DNA of 64,000 bases from Pseudoalteromonas luteoviolacea (GCF_018100925.1 NZ_JAGJEH010000016.1:1-64000), one strand, 5' to 3'; positions 53,922-62,235 are shown, counted from the stretch's first letter. The notes: generated by a model not told the origin, from the sequence alone. A program made the numbers and translations.

Positions 53922-54052
53922 GATAATCCTTTTTGGTTTAGTTGTAGCCACTACACGTTAGGTGATGTGAATAAGTGAGTAAGTAAGACTTTGGTAGATT
54001 TATGAAAAGTGTTGTGATGAATGTAAAGCCGGTTTAACTGTATTCAAGAAGC

Positions 54053-54075
54053 AAAAAAGCGCCTTGCGACGCTTT
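54053..54075 (-). terminator. Terminator of the small peptide gene
   Basis: On the - strand AAAGCG-(8-nt loop)-CGCTTTTTT, just downstream of the peptide gene at 54092. Confidence 0.7.
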
Positions 54076-54091
54076 GGTAAACCTAAAAGTA

Positions 54092-54283
54092 CTATTTTAC
54101 ACCACCGCAAGTCCAACCCATACCGCATGTCTTTGCTTCTCTATGGGTAAAGAACGGACAACCCCGGTCGTATTCTGTTTCACGACCAGGTCTACCACCA
54201 GCAATAGCGGGCGTTGCGTTTAAGTCAAGAGATTGATTATTAGAAAGATTTTTAATTTGTGACTTATTTAATTTTAATTTCAT
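54092..54283 (-). CDS. Double-glycine-leader peptide, RiPP/bacteriocin-like precursor
   Basis: 63 residues. The N-terminal 30 residues (MKLKLNKSQIKNLSNN..., ending TPAIAGG) have the form of leader peptides cleaved after Gly-Gly by peptidase-containing ABC exporters. They match a widespread group annotated as lanthipeptide-like natural-product precursors in marine bacteria. The 33-residue core has three Cys (C42, C53, C59) and several Thr. No modification enzyme or exporter is in the window, so it would depend on machinery elsewhere. AAGGAA-type ribosome site before the ATG and its own terminator support a real gene. Confidence 0.7.
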   Translation of the reverse strand: MKLKLNKSQIKNLSNNQSLDLNATPAIAGGRPGRETEYDRGCPFFTHREAKTCGMGWTCGGVK

Positions 54284-54446
54284 TTTAATTTCCTTTTATG
54301 TTCCTAGAGACTATAAATTAGCCACTGCTGTGAATGTTGTCAACAATATATTGTATGCAAAATAAGTGTTCACCAAGCTAGTACTCATATTTATTCACGC
54401 TCCAATCCGATTAGTCGCACAGGAAAGCAAACTAAACAGCAATTAT
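54284..54446. other. Divergent intergenic region
   Basis: AT-rich, no gene; holds the promoter of the peptide gene on the - strand. Confidence 0.4.
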
Positions 54447-54473
54447 TTTTCACACCTGCCTGGCTCACGCGTT
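54447..54473 (+). promoter_or_regulatory. Variant of the ECF-type promoter motif, copy 4
   Basis: TTTTCACA (54447-54454), exactly 15 bp, then CGTT (54470-54473), against CGTC in the other three copies. It lies 134 bp upstream of the first gene of the envelope operon. One mismatch, so weaker or perhaps coincidental. Confidence 0.45.
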
Positions 54474-54607
54474 GTATGAGTAATAGTCCTCAATTTCATT
54501 AACACCATGTATAAATCGTAAATTCTGCACAGTATTGGTTTGAAAAGTCAGAGTAAATGAGTGTTGCTAGATGTTTAAGTATTTATTGGTGGTGTCAGGT
54601 AATAGCA

Positions 54608-55018
54608 ATGATAAAAATTCTTAACGAAAGTACGGTTTTCAACTTACTGCTAGATAAAGGCGTTTTAGTTGTGCCAACCGCAGGGCCACTAGAGGTCGCA
54701 TCTCAGGGGCTGGTTTGTCATGGTGAGATAGCTGTTCAAGATGATATCGAAAAGTTTCTGACGAAAAAGGTCAATATGTCACCGTATATTAATGGTGCAT
54801 ATGCGGCAGGCGGTACCGTAACGTTCAGCGCTATCAATGACATTGTTTTATCGGAAGTTACTTTCAAAGGCGGGGCGCCAATTGTTCTCAAAGGAGACAT
54901 TGTGTGTGCATTAAGTGTGATACCTGCACTCAATCCACAAGGAGTACCAGATCCTGGCCCACCTACTGAGCTCACTGTTAAATTTGAACCAACACAACCT
55001 ATTGTTATTTCTAAATAA
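54608..55018 (+). CDS. Uncharacterised small protein, first gene of envelope operon
   Basis: 136 residues from ATG 54608 (AGGTAA upstream; an upstream in-frame ATG at 54557 gives an unlikely Trp/Cys-rich extension). No signal peptide. A beta-rich core (AGPLEVASQGLVCHGEI, AAGGTVTFSAINDIVLSEV, APIVLKGDIVC) and a proline-rich tail (NPQGVPDPGPPTELTV). No family recognised. Its pattern is reminiscent of small structural or spike-associated proteins, but this is only an impression. Start of a five-gene + strand unit reaching 59496. Confidence 0.6.
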   Translation: MIKILNESTVFNLLLDKGVLVVPTAGPLEVASQGLVCHGEIAVQDDIEKFLTKKVNMSPYINGAYAAGGTVTFSAINDIVLSEVTFKGGAPIVLKGDIVCALSVIPALNPQGVPDPGPPTELTVKFEPTQPIVISK

Positions 55019-55087
55019 TATGTGCTTTTTAAACGAGTGCATCAGGGGCATGTTCCCTTATATAAGTGGGTCATTAAAGGGTATCTG

Positions 55088-56053
55088 ATGAATAATGTAA
55101 AACGTCGAATTTGTTTTTGCCTAGCGATTGTGGCGACAGTGCTTTCTGGTTGCTATAAAGAGGGGTTAATTAGAGGGAGCAATGAACTTTTGCTCAATGG
55201 CAGTCTTTTGAAAGGGCCATTGGCAAATGCTTTAATTACCATTAGTGATGTTAATCACTTAACTATCTGGCAAGGACAAAGCAATGAGCTAGCACAGTTC
55301 GAAAGCCAATTCAGCGTTCATGAAAATAGCTTATTTCATATCAAAATAGACCTCTTAGATAATACCACCATGGTATGCGATACCGCTGAGTGCTATGACC
55401 GTAACGGAAATTTAATCGCTAACTACCAAGAAATTGTGCCCGCGTCAGAACTGACAGGGTTGAGGCTCAGTCATTTGTCATCGTCCAACACCCAGCGTAA
55501 TTCACTGCAAGTAAACGCGCTTACAACGTTAGTTTATGACCAGCTCGTTAATCAATTACAGGATGGTGTGAACCAAAGTGGGGTTGATTCGGCCTCACTT
55601 CAAGCAAGCCGATTAGTTTTGACCGCGCTGAACTTGAGCGAGGGTGATATCAACCTTTTGGACAGTACTTTGTCAGATGTTGAAAAGATAAGTGACTCTT
55701 CAGATCAAGCAATGACGACCTTAAGTCTCGTAAATGCGTCAATTGCAGAAAACATTACGCTATTAACCCCTTTGTCTTCAGCGATCAGCCAATTTGTTTC
55801 TGAGCCTGATAATCACCAAGTCCAAGATACTTTGTCTGACCTTAAAACGTCAGTTATGACCAGCGCGGTTAAACTTGCGCAAAGTGGGTTGGTCGAGGGC
55901 GTGCCAGCAACGGTAGAAGCGTCATTACATGAGGCGCAAATAAACACAATTGATTTTGAGTTGCTGCAAAGACAAAGTACCGAGCTACAGATGAAAATTC
56001 AGGCTGCCAACGCGGTGGCTTCTGTAACGGGGGCGACAGGTGCGAATGGCTAA
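55088..56053 (+). CDS. Predicted lipoprotein
   Basis: 321 residues from ATG 55088. Signal peptide with lipobox VLSG-C at about residue 21, so a membrane-anchored lipoprotein. The N-terminal part after the anchor (LNGSLLKGPLANALITISD) is a short beta domain similar to those starting many marine surface lipoproteins. The remainder is mainly helical, Ser/Gln/Leu-rich, and ends in ATGANG. The last 8 bp overlap the next gene. No enzymatic motif. Confidence 0.72.
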   Translation: MNNVKRRICFCLAIVATVLSGCYKEGLIRGSNELLLNGSLLKGPLANALITISDVNHLTIWQGQSNELAQFESQFSVHENSLFHIKIDLLDNTTMVCDTAECYDRNGNLIANYQEIVPASELTGLRLSHLSSSNTQRNSLQVNALTTLVYDQLVNQLQDGVNQSGVDSASLQASRLVLTALNLSEGDINLLDSTLSDVEKISDSSDQAMTTLSLVNASIAENITLLTPLSSAISQFVSEPDNHQVQDTLSDLKTSVMTSAVKLAQSGLVEGVPATVEASLHEAQINTIDFELLQRQSTELQMKIQAANAVASVTGATGANG

Positions 56054-57011
56054 AAAAAATCGAATATCACGGCTAAGAAACGTGTATTGTCTCTCGCTAA
56101 GCTTAGTGGCGCTAATTTTCAGTTTGGACGTTGAAGCTCAACCGTTATTTGCGCTTAAGGAGAAACAAACCAGCAGCCAGCCTTGGTATAAAAAAGTAAA
56201 TTACTTCGGCATTGTTTCAACTCGCAACCAGACTCTGTCTTTGTCGAAGTCACCGACAAATATAGCAATTGAAAGTGATAAATTTGATGGCGATTCACAT
56301 ACCCTCGAGGGTCGGTTTGCTTTGGGTGGTAAGTTATTTTCTCATGCGTCTATCTATGGGGAATTAACCTTGGATCAGACGGCGTTAAAAGGAAGAATAA
56401 CGCGTAAAGGAGCAGCACACTTTTCTGATTCGGTCGATTATCGTAGATACAAATCAAGGTTTGAGCTTTTTTATGAATATGCACTGCCCCATGGATTCTC
56501 GAGCGGTGTAGATCTGTATTTTGGTTCTGAAAGATATCAATATCGAGAAAGTCATGTAACAGATAGAGAGTTTGGAGGTGCATTTTTACTGAGCCATGTA
56601 TGGCATTTTCGCAGCGCTCACCTAGATTTTGACTATGTCATGAGTTATCGAAAACTCAATTTTGGCAGTGCTTCTCTGAACGACACAAGTCAGGTTAACC
56701 ACGCATTGCTGGTTGAATATGGCTATCATTTTACTGAACATCTCAGCGGTTATTTTGGTGGGCGGTATTCAGTTTTTCCACATCATAATAAACAGAGCTA
56801 TTGGGGCAGTAGTGCACAGTTAGCTTTAATGTCAGAGATAGAGTATCGCTTAAATGCCAGCTCGGTATTGGCCTTCAAACTGGAAAAATTATGGCTGAGC
56901 AAAAGTCGCTACACCCATACGGTATCAGCCCAATACGAGTATAGATTTGGCAGTAAAAAAACTAAAAGGCGCAAAAGGAAATACAAAACGCCCAATTTGT
57001 TAATAAGGTAA
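56046..57011 (+). CDS. Outer-membrane beta-barrel protein
   Basis: 321 residues from ATG 56046. Signal peptide about 1-30 (VALIFSLDVEA). The mature part has alternating hydrophobic/polar strands with many aromatic residues, e.g. FELFYEYALPHGFSSGVDLYF and HALLVEYGYHFTEHLSGYFGG, as in porin-like barrels of about 10-12 strands. It ends with a strongly basic tail (KKTKRRKRKYK), which is unusual for an outer-membrane protein where the last strand normally ends in Phe; the tail may face the periplasm. Overlap with the lipoprotein gene suggests they work together. Confidence 0.7.
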   Translation: MAKKNRISRLRNVYCLSLSLVALIFSLDVEAQPLFALKEKQTSSQPWYKKVNYFGIVSTRNQTLSLSKSPTNIAIESDKFDGDSHTLEGRFALGGKLFSHASIYGELTLDQTALKGRITRKGAAHFSDSVDYRRYKSRFELFYEYALPHGFSSGVDLYFGSERYQYRESHVTDREFGGAFLLSHVWHFRSAHLDFDYVMSYRKLNFGSASLNDTSQVNHALLVEYGYHFTEHLSGYFGGRYSVFPHHNKQSYWGSSAQLALMSEIEYRLNASSVLAFKLEKLWLSKSRYTHTVSAQYEYRFGSKKTKRRKRKYKTPNLLIR

Positions 57012-57017
57012 TTAGCC

Positions 57018-57854
57018 TTGGAAAACAAAGTAAATCTAAAAGTAGCAGTGTTTGGTGGCGCAGGGATTGGCCTTTTATTTGGTGTTGTTATGGGAACCAG
57101 CGTGACACCAACCGTGAGTATTTTACTTGGCGCATTGACCACCATTTTAGGGGCAATTTTGGGGCTAAACGACCGTTACTTTAACGATGCGAAAGCTGCG
57201 CGGATCGGCGCATTTGGTATTGCATGTGTCATCGGCGCATATATAGGAATTTATGTACGGTCGCATAATTTATTGGCACCATCACTCGTTGAACTTAAAG
57301 CCCAATATGTATCCGCGGGCTATACCGAGCAACAGGCGTTGCAACTACTGACTTTGAAAGAGTTTGGAATGCGATTGGATAGCACATACGCTGGCGATGA
57401 AACGTCGGCCAAATCTGAGTTTAGCTTTTCTGAGCAGGCAGCCAATATCGCAAATCAGCACAATAGCTTGTTATTTAGTTCTAGTATCTCGGTGAATGGG
57501 TGTGATGAATTATCTTACACAGATAGTAGTTTAGAGCTTGACGAAATCGTTAATAACTTTGAGTTAACAGGCGGAGTGTGGGCGACCGTGAGCGAATCCA
57601 TTGTTACTGAGTTTGAGGAGTCTGAGCAAAAGAAAATGTTACTGGCGATCCGCTATAGCGTATGTGCACAGCAACAAGATTTACCTTGTATTGGTAATTT
57701 ACAGCTAACGGATTTGCTGACTTTCACGCAGGTAAAAAGCGTACTTGGGGCTCCTTGGTCACATATTTTCGCGCGATTTGATGAGGGAGGTTTATCGGAA
57801 AACAGCAAGTTACGTGGCGTTAAGTTAGTCCATCAAATACTTTGTTCTGGCTGA
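57018..57854 (+). CDS. Inner-membrane protein of unknown function
   Basis: 278 residues starting at TTG (AAGG 9 bp upstream). Hydrophobic segments at about 6-24, 28-47 and 63-82 are rich in Gly, then a soluble domain of about 190 residues with four cysteines (NGCDELS, SVCAQQ, PCIGN, LCSG), suggesting a periplasmic location with disulfides. No family recognised. Third member of the envelope operon. Confidence 0.65.
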   Translation: MENKVNLKVAVFGGAGIGLLFGVVMGTSVTPTVSILLGALTTILGAILGLNDRYFNDAKAARIGAFGIACVIGAYIGIYVRSHNLLAPSLVELKAQYVSAGYTEQQALQLLTLKEFGMRLDSTYAGDETSAKSEFSFSEQAANIANQHNSLLFSSSISVNGCDELSYTDSSLELDEIVNNFELTGGVWATVSESIVTEFEESEQKKMLLAIRYSVCAQQQDLPCIGNLQLTDLLTFTQVKSVLGAPWSHIFARFDEGGLSENSKLRGVKLVHQILCSG

Positions 57855-57864
57855 TAATGGTACA

Positions 57865-59496
57865 GTGATGGGAAAATTGATATGTAGACTACACCTATTG
57901 ATATGCTTGCTGGTATCGATTCAGACAGCGGCTGATATCAATCCCGAACAGCTGAGCTTGAGTACTGTTAGAGTGGTTGTCAAAAAGCCTAACAATGAAA
58001 TGAATGTGGCATCGGGATTTTTGTGGCAGAAGCCTCAGTGGGTTGTTACTTCGTTGCATGTACTAGACGCACATGCAAAAAGTCGGATAATTATCGAGTT
58101 TGGCAAAAAGAAGCGCTTAGCTAAGGTGTCGCGAGTGTTGCCTGAGGCGGATTTAGTCTTGTTGGAAGTAATGAAGCCACCTAAAGGGTGGTCCCCTCTG
58201 ACGTATTTCAAGCAATCAAGACCAAAGTATCGTGAGCATGTCACTGCATTGGGCTTTCATCATGGCGCTTTAGCAATGAGCACGAGAGAGCTACTAAAAG
58301 GGTACGCAAAACCCGAAATTTTAAAACAGTTTCTGCCACCTAATGCAGTAGAAACACTAAAGAAAACAAATATTCCAGATATTGAGTTTCCGATATATTA
58401 CTTGGATGGTAGTTTACTTCCAGGCTTTTCAGGTGCACCGGTATTTGACTGGCAAGGAAAATTAGTAGGTATAGGTAATGGAGGTTTAGAAAATGGTGCG
58501 GCCAATGTGAGCTGGGTTATCCCGGCAACAAATCTAAGTAAATTGGTTAATTCAAAGCAAAGTACATTACCAAAGGGCTTGTACAAGACTTCAAAGTTAT
58601 TCACCTTAGATAAAGTAGTACCACTGAAAAACCAACCAACACGTCACCTAGTTTTTAAGCCATATGATGTATTAACTTGGCTATTCTCACCTGCCTATGC
58701 CGCTTCTGATGAGTGGGACTTTGGTAGTAGCCAATTGGTAGAGCCAAATGCCATTGAGTATCAAAATTTCGAATTTTATAAAATTAAAACGCGCAGTATG
58801 GCCGAGCTCATTTTAAGCAGTGCAACTCCCAATGAACTGCGCAGTATTCAACACCTATTCAAAGCAATATTCGGTGAATTTCGAATTGATTTCGAAGCGC
58901 CAAAATTTGATATTTACAGTGATGCCTATTTGGGGATCAACATAGTTGTTCCGGCTGGAGCCCAATTATATGTTGATGAGCAAGGGTATTTATTAGCTAA
59001 GAGTGCCAACATGTGCAGGCAGTGTTACTACGAGCTGCAGTACCATGCACGTATACTCAGCGATAAAAACCAAGGCGCTTTGGTTGAATCTCCGGTGTCT
59101 TTTTTTGACGACAAATTAACTCAGCATTGGCAGGAACTTAATGACGAAGGAGAATTTGAAGAGTATGTTGATTTTCGGCATCTGACGAAGTACGGCGGTA
59201 AACGATTTGTTGCTAATGCCCTTTACGCAAACTTTAATGAGCCGCTGGTGGAGCGCTACGAAGTTAACTATTTGTCGATTGCGACAAACAGAAAAAGCTG
59301 GCTGCAAACACAGGCAATTAATAATCGGTTTGATGATGAATATATGCAGCAACTATCGACACATACGGGGCTAAATTGCCAACGCGTTAATTTGTCCAGT
59401 GAACAAGTCGAGTTATGTCAATCCCTCGTCTATGCATACACTTTACTTGCGAGTGTGCATTTAACCGGTTTTTCAAACCGTTTTTTCCCAATGTAA
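57865..59496 (+). CDS. Secreted trypsin-like serine protease
   Basis: 543 residues. Signal peptide about 1-24. The protease domain (about 30-230) shows the S1 triad: His in WVVTSLHVLDAH, Asp in PEADLVLLEV, Ser in FSGAPVFDWQGKLVG. The TSLHV variant replaces the usual TAAHV. No PDZ domain follows; instead a C-terminal region of 300 residues, beta-rich with a CRQCYYEL pair, of unknown function. As last gene of the envelope operon it may process one of the neighbouring proteins or, if co-regulated with the injection system as the promoter motif hints, a particle component. Confidence 0.8.
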   Translation: MMGKLICRLHLLICLLVSIQTAADINPEQLSLSTVRVVVKKPNNEMNVASGFLWQKPQWVVTSLHVLDAHAKSRIIIEFGKKKRLAKVSRVLPEADLVLLEVMKPPKGWSPLTYFKQSRPKYREHVTALGFHHGALAMSTRELLKGYAKPEILKQFLPPNAVETLKKTNIPDIEFPIYYLDGSLLPGFSGAPVFDWQGKLVGIGNGGLENGAANVSWVIPATNLSKLVNSKQSTLPKGLYKTSKLFTLDKVVPLKNQPTRHLVFKPYDVLTWLFSPAYAASDEWDFGSSQLVEPNAIEYQNFEFYKIKTRSMAELILSSATPNELRSIQHLFKAIFGEFRIDFEAPKFDIYSDAYLGINIVVPAGAQLYVDEQGYLLAKSANMCRQCYYELQYHARILSDKNQGALVESPVSFFDDKLTQHWQELNDEGEFEEYVDFRHLTKYGGKRFVANALYANFNEPLVERYEVNYLSIATNRKSWLQTQAINNRFDDEYMQQLSTHTGLNCQRVNLSSEQVELCQSLVYAYTLLASVHLTGFSNRFFPM

Positions 59497-59522
59497 CCCG
59501 TTCTAATTCTTGGCTATGTTTG

Positions 59523-59542
59523 TGTCGGATGACAATCCGACA
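59523..59542 (+). terminator. Hairpin after envelope operon
   Basis: TGTCGGAT-GACA-ATCCGACA, perfect 8-bp stem, 27 bp after the protease stop. No T run, so possibly an mRNA 3'-end stabiliser rather than a full terminator. Confidence 0.5.
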
Positions 59543-59661
59543 GCTAATAGCCTCTAAGCTCGTTTAAAACACGGAAGGGCTGTTGCTCCATGTAACGACT
59601 TTTCACCTTCAATAAAAATAAAATATATAAAAATCATAAAATTAAAAAAAGATCAGATTAA

Positions 59662-59689
59662 TTTTCACAGCTTCTTACCCATGGCGTCA
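59662..59689 (+). promoter_or_regulatory. ECF-type promoter motif, copy 3 (sheath operon)
   Basis: TTTTCACA (59662-59669), exactly 15 bp, CGTCA (59685-59689), 215 bp before the sheath start codon. Same boxes and spacing as at 6352 and 7213. Sets a predicted transcript start near 59696 and so a leader of about 210 nt. Confidence 0.72.
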
Positions 59690-59730
59690 TAGCAGTACAA
59701 ATTAATTAATAACACACATTGGTTGGGACT

Positions 59731-59743
59731 GATGTGGCGGAGC
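59731..59743 (+). promoter_or_regulatory. ops-like element in sheath-operon leader
   Basis: GATGTGGCGGAGC, identical to 7331-7343 and preceded in both places by TGGGA (with a 2-nt difference in spacing). About 40 nt into the predicted leader and upstream of the terminator-like hairpin. Candidate loading site for the NusG paralogue encoded at 7360. Confidence 0.6.
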
Positions 59744-59765
59744 CGTGGAAACGCTCTTTGTTTTC

Positions 59766-59847
59766 GAGGCGCAGAGAAAAGGGTGGGTTTGTTCCCATTG
59801 ATTTGCCACCTGAACTGTAATGACCGAGCAGCTCTGTGCCTCTTTTT
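59766..59847 (+). terminator. Leader terminator/attenuator before sheath gene
   Basis: GAGGCGCAGAG (59766-59776) pairs with CTCTGTGCCTC (59832-59842; one G-U), followed by TTTTT (59843-59847). The 55-nt interior can itself fold (GGTGG 59782-59786 with CCACC 59806-59810). Located between the ops-like element and the sheath start, it is placed as an attenuator to be read through by a NusG-type factor. Confidence 0.55.
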
Positions 59848-59904
59848 CCCAAATTCTTGCCGAACCGGCTAATTAGAATGTAATTATCAACGTAAGGAAA
59901 TATT

Positions 59905-61644
59905 ATGCCTCAATATAAAACCCCAGACGTCTACGTCCAAGAGAAGTCAACACTGCCACCATCTGTTGCAGAAGTTGCAACCGCTATCCCTGCATTTATC
60001 GGTTATACAACTAAGCTAGATGATGAAGGTAACGTTGCTTATATGAATTCCCCTGTGCGCATTACTAGCATGGTTGAGTTTGAAGCTGTTTTTGGTGGTG
60101 CATACCAAGAAAGTTTCGCAGTTGCACCAAAAGCTTCAGGCGGCTTTAATGTCACGTCTGATGGTTCAAATTTAGCGGACGCATTCTTCTTTTTACACCA
60201 AGCGGTAAGTCATTTCTTTGCCAATGGTGGTGGCGCATGTTATGTGGTCAGTATTGGTCAAGCGAGTTCAACGCTTATTACAAACAGTGAACTTCAAAGT
60301 GCGCAAGCAGATCAATTTACCGCTGCAATTGCACTGTTGAATAAAGTTGATGAAGTAACCTTAATCTCTTGTCCAGAAGCCATTGGCCTGAGCACAGTTA
60401 AGCACTACGAAGTACAAAACAAAGCACTTGTTCATGCTGAAAAGAGAATGGACCGTTTTGCATTGGTTGACGTTCAAATGCAAGCAGACTCTATGAGCAT
60501 TGATCCAATTTCTGATGATGCAAAAGCGCTAAGAGCTGGCGCAACGCTAGGTCTAAAATATGGTGCTGCGTACTACCCGTATTTAACAACGACAATGGCA
60601 CGTACTTATGATGCTAAGCAAGTTGTTGTTAAATCACCATTGACGGCGCAAGTGCTTTGGCCAAAGGACGAAGCGACTCATACATTGGTTTCTTTGAACG
60701 CAAATGGTGAGTGGGAAGATATTGCTAAGGATTATTTATCTCCAAATAATGCACAGAGCAATTATGCTGATGATGCAGTGTACGACCCTGCTGGCAAGCA
60801 ATACCTGACTGCGGAAACTGTATTTATTGAAGCTGGTGACGGCGCTGCATATTACCGTCTAACTGATGGTAAAGAAGTTGTACTTGTTGAAGGTGAAATC
60901 AAAGACAAAGATCAAGGCGGTAGCGTTGTGATCAATGACGTATGTATGCTGTCTGATGTCACTTTACCTACTTTACAACTAGCTGCAATTGGCGACCCTG
61001 CTTATCCGTTCTCATCAGCAGATGTATACAACCAAGTAAAAGCTGAACTTGGTAAAAACTACCTAGACCTACCGCCTTCACCTGCTATCGCTGGTGTGAT
61101 GGCAAAAACTGACAAAGATCGCGGTGTATGGAAAGCGCCAGCTAATGCGGCGCTTGCGCAAGTATTAATGCCAAAGCTGGCTATCGACAATACTGAGCAA
61201 GAAAACCTCAACGTAGATGCAACCTCTGGTAAGTCTATCAATGCTATCCGTACATTTGTTGGCAAAGGCACTTTGGTGTGGGGCGCTCGTACGCTTGCTG
61301 GTAATGACAACGAGTGGCGCTATGTTTCGGTTCGCCGTTTATTCAACATGGTTGAAGAGTCAGTACAAAAAGCAACGCACTTTGCGGTATTCGAACCGAA
61401 TACACCGTTCACATGGTTAAAGCTCAAAACCATGATTGAAAGTTACCTAGAAAACCTTTGGCGTTCAGGTGCATTCTTTGGCGAAACGCCAGAGCAAGCA
61501 TTCTTTGTCAATGTGGGCCTAGGTCAAACCATGACTGAGGACGACATCAATAATGGCTTAATGAATATTGAAATTGGCCTTGCGGCAGTACGCCCAGCTG
61601 AATTCATTGTTCTAACTTTCTCTCACAAGAGCCTAGAAGGTTAA
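59905..61644 (+). CDS. eCIS contractile sheath protein with inserted domain
   Basis: 579 residues, AAGGAAA 5 bp before the ATG. N-terminal 'PQYKTPDVYVQEKSTLPPSVAEVATAIPAFIGYT' and C-terminal 'NEWRYVSVRRLFNMVEESVQKATHFAVFEPN...WLKLKTMIESYLENLWRSGAF' are hallmarks of phage/eCIS sheath proteins. A stretch of about 140 residues (about 250-390; with GEWEDIAKDYL, AAYYRLTDGKEVVLVEGEI) lies between the conserved parts and probably forms an additional surface domain. The protein polymerises around the tube and contracts to drive it into a target. Only one sheath gene is seen before the tube genes, as in MAC-like systems, whereas Afp and PVC have three. Confidence 0.93.
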   Translation: MPQYKTPDVYVQEKSTLPPSVAEVATAIPAFIGYTTKLDDEGNVAYMNSPVRITSMVEFEAVFGGAYQESFAVAPKASGGFNVTSDGSNLADAFFFLHQAVSHFFANGGGACYVVSIGQASSTLITNSELQSAQADQFTAAIALLNKVDEVTLISCPEAIGLSTVKHYEVQNKALVHAEKRMDRFALVDVQMQADSMSIDPISDDAKALRAGATLGLKYGAAYYPYLTTTMARTYDAKQVVVKSPLTAQVLWPKDEATHTLVSLNANGEWEDIAKDYLSPNNAQSNYADDAVYDPAGKQYLTAETVFIEAGDGAAYYRLTDGKEVVLVEGEIKDKDQGGSVVINDVCMLSDVTLPTLQLAAIGDPAYPFSSADVYNQVKAELGKNYLDLPPSPAIAGVMAKTDKDRGVWKAPANAALAQVLMPKLAIDNTEQENLNVDATSGKSINAIRTFVGKGTLVWGARTLAGNDNEWRYVSVRRLFNMVEESVQKATHFAVFEPNTPFTWLKLKTMIESYLENLWRSGAFFGETPEQAFFVNVGLGQTMTEDDINNGLMNIEIGLAAVRPAEFIVLTFSHKSLEG

Positions 61645-61683
61645 TAATCAACGCCTTTTTTGGGCAATTAGCTAATCAAACAT

Positions 61684-61745
61684 GTCTATTTGACGCCTTT
61701 TTAGTGCGTCAGGTAGACCACAATTATCACTACAGCTTGGCTGTA
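61684..61745 (+). promoter_or_regulatory. Two hairpins between sheath and tube genes
   Basis: GTCTATTTGACGC (61684-61696) pairs with GCGTCAGGTAGAC (61706-61718) over 13 positions including two G-U pairs. A second stem is TACAGC-TTG-GCTGTA (61731-61745). No strong T run follows either. They may protect or process mRNA so that sheath and tube are made in different amounts. Confidence 0.5.
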
Positions 61746-61771
61746 AATACCGAATTTTTTGGAGTTATTAC

Positions 61772-62218
61772 ATGGCTACTACTAAAGCAGATATCGCAGC
61801 AGAATATCCAATTCCCGTCTATCGATTTGTTGTCAGCTTCGGCGAAGAAAGCATCCCATTTTCAGAAGTGTCTGGTCTAGACATTGGTGTTGAAACTATC
61901 ACTTACAAAGATGGTTATGGGAAAAAGCACATGCCTGGGCAACCAACTGATGTCAACATTACATTGAAGCGTGGTCTAGTTAAGCAGAAGAGCCAATTCT
62001 ACGATTGGATTTCTTCTATCAGCTTAAATCTAGTCGACAAAAAAGACATCACGATCTCATTAACTAACGAAGACAGATCTCAGCCTATCGTTACTTGGAA
62101 AGTGATCAATGCGTTTCCTAAGAAACTCACAGCACCTAGCATCAATGGCGGCTCGAATGAAGCCAGTGTTGAGGCACTAGAAATGATGGCGGACGATATC
62201 AAGATCGAATTCCATTAA
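61772..62218 (+). CDS. eCIS tube protein (Afp1-like)
   Basis: 148 residues of the phage tail-tube gp19/Hcp-like family: 'PVYRFVVSFGEESIPFSEVSGLDIGVETITYKDG' at the start, 'KRGLVKQKSQFYDWIS' in the middle and 'NEASVEALEMMADDIKIEF' at the end. Forms the inner tube, whose lumen carries cargo. GGAG 9 bp upstream of the ATG. Directly follows the sheath gene, as in other eCIS. Confidence 0.92.
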   Translation: MATTKADIAAEYPIPVYRFVVSFGEESIPFSEVSGLDIGVETITYKDGYGKKHMPGQPTDVNITLKRGLVKQKSQFYDWISSISLNLVDKKDITISLTNEDRSQPIVTWKVINAFPKKLTAPSINGGSNEASVEALEMMADDIKIEFH

Positions 62219-62235
62219 TTTTTAATTTTCTTTTA

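Noticed and set aside
59588..59630. CTTTTCACC near 59588 as an alternative promoter of the sheath operon
   Set aside because: Last base of the -35 box differs and no CGTC follows at 15 bp, unlike the copy at 59662.
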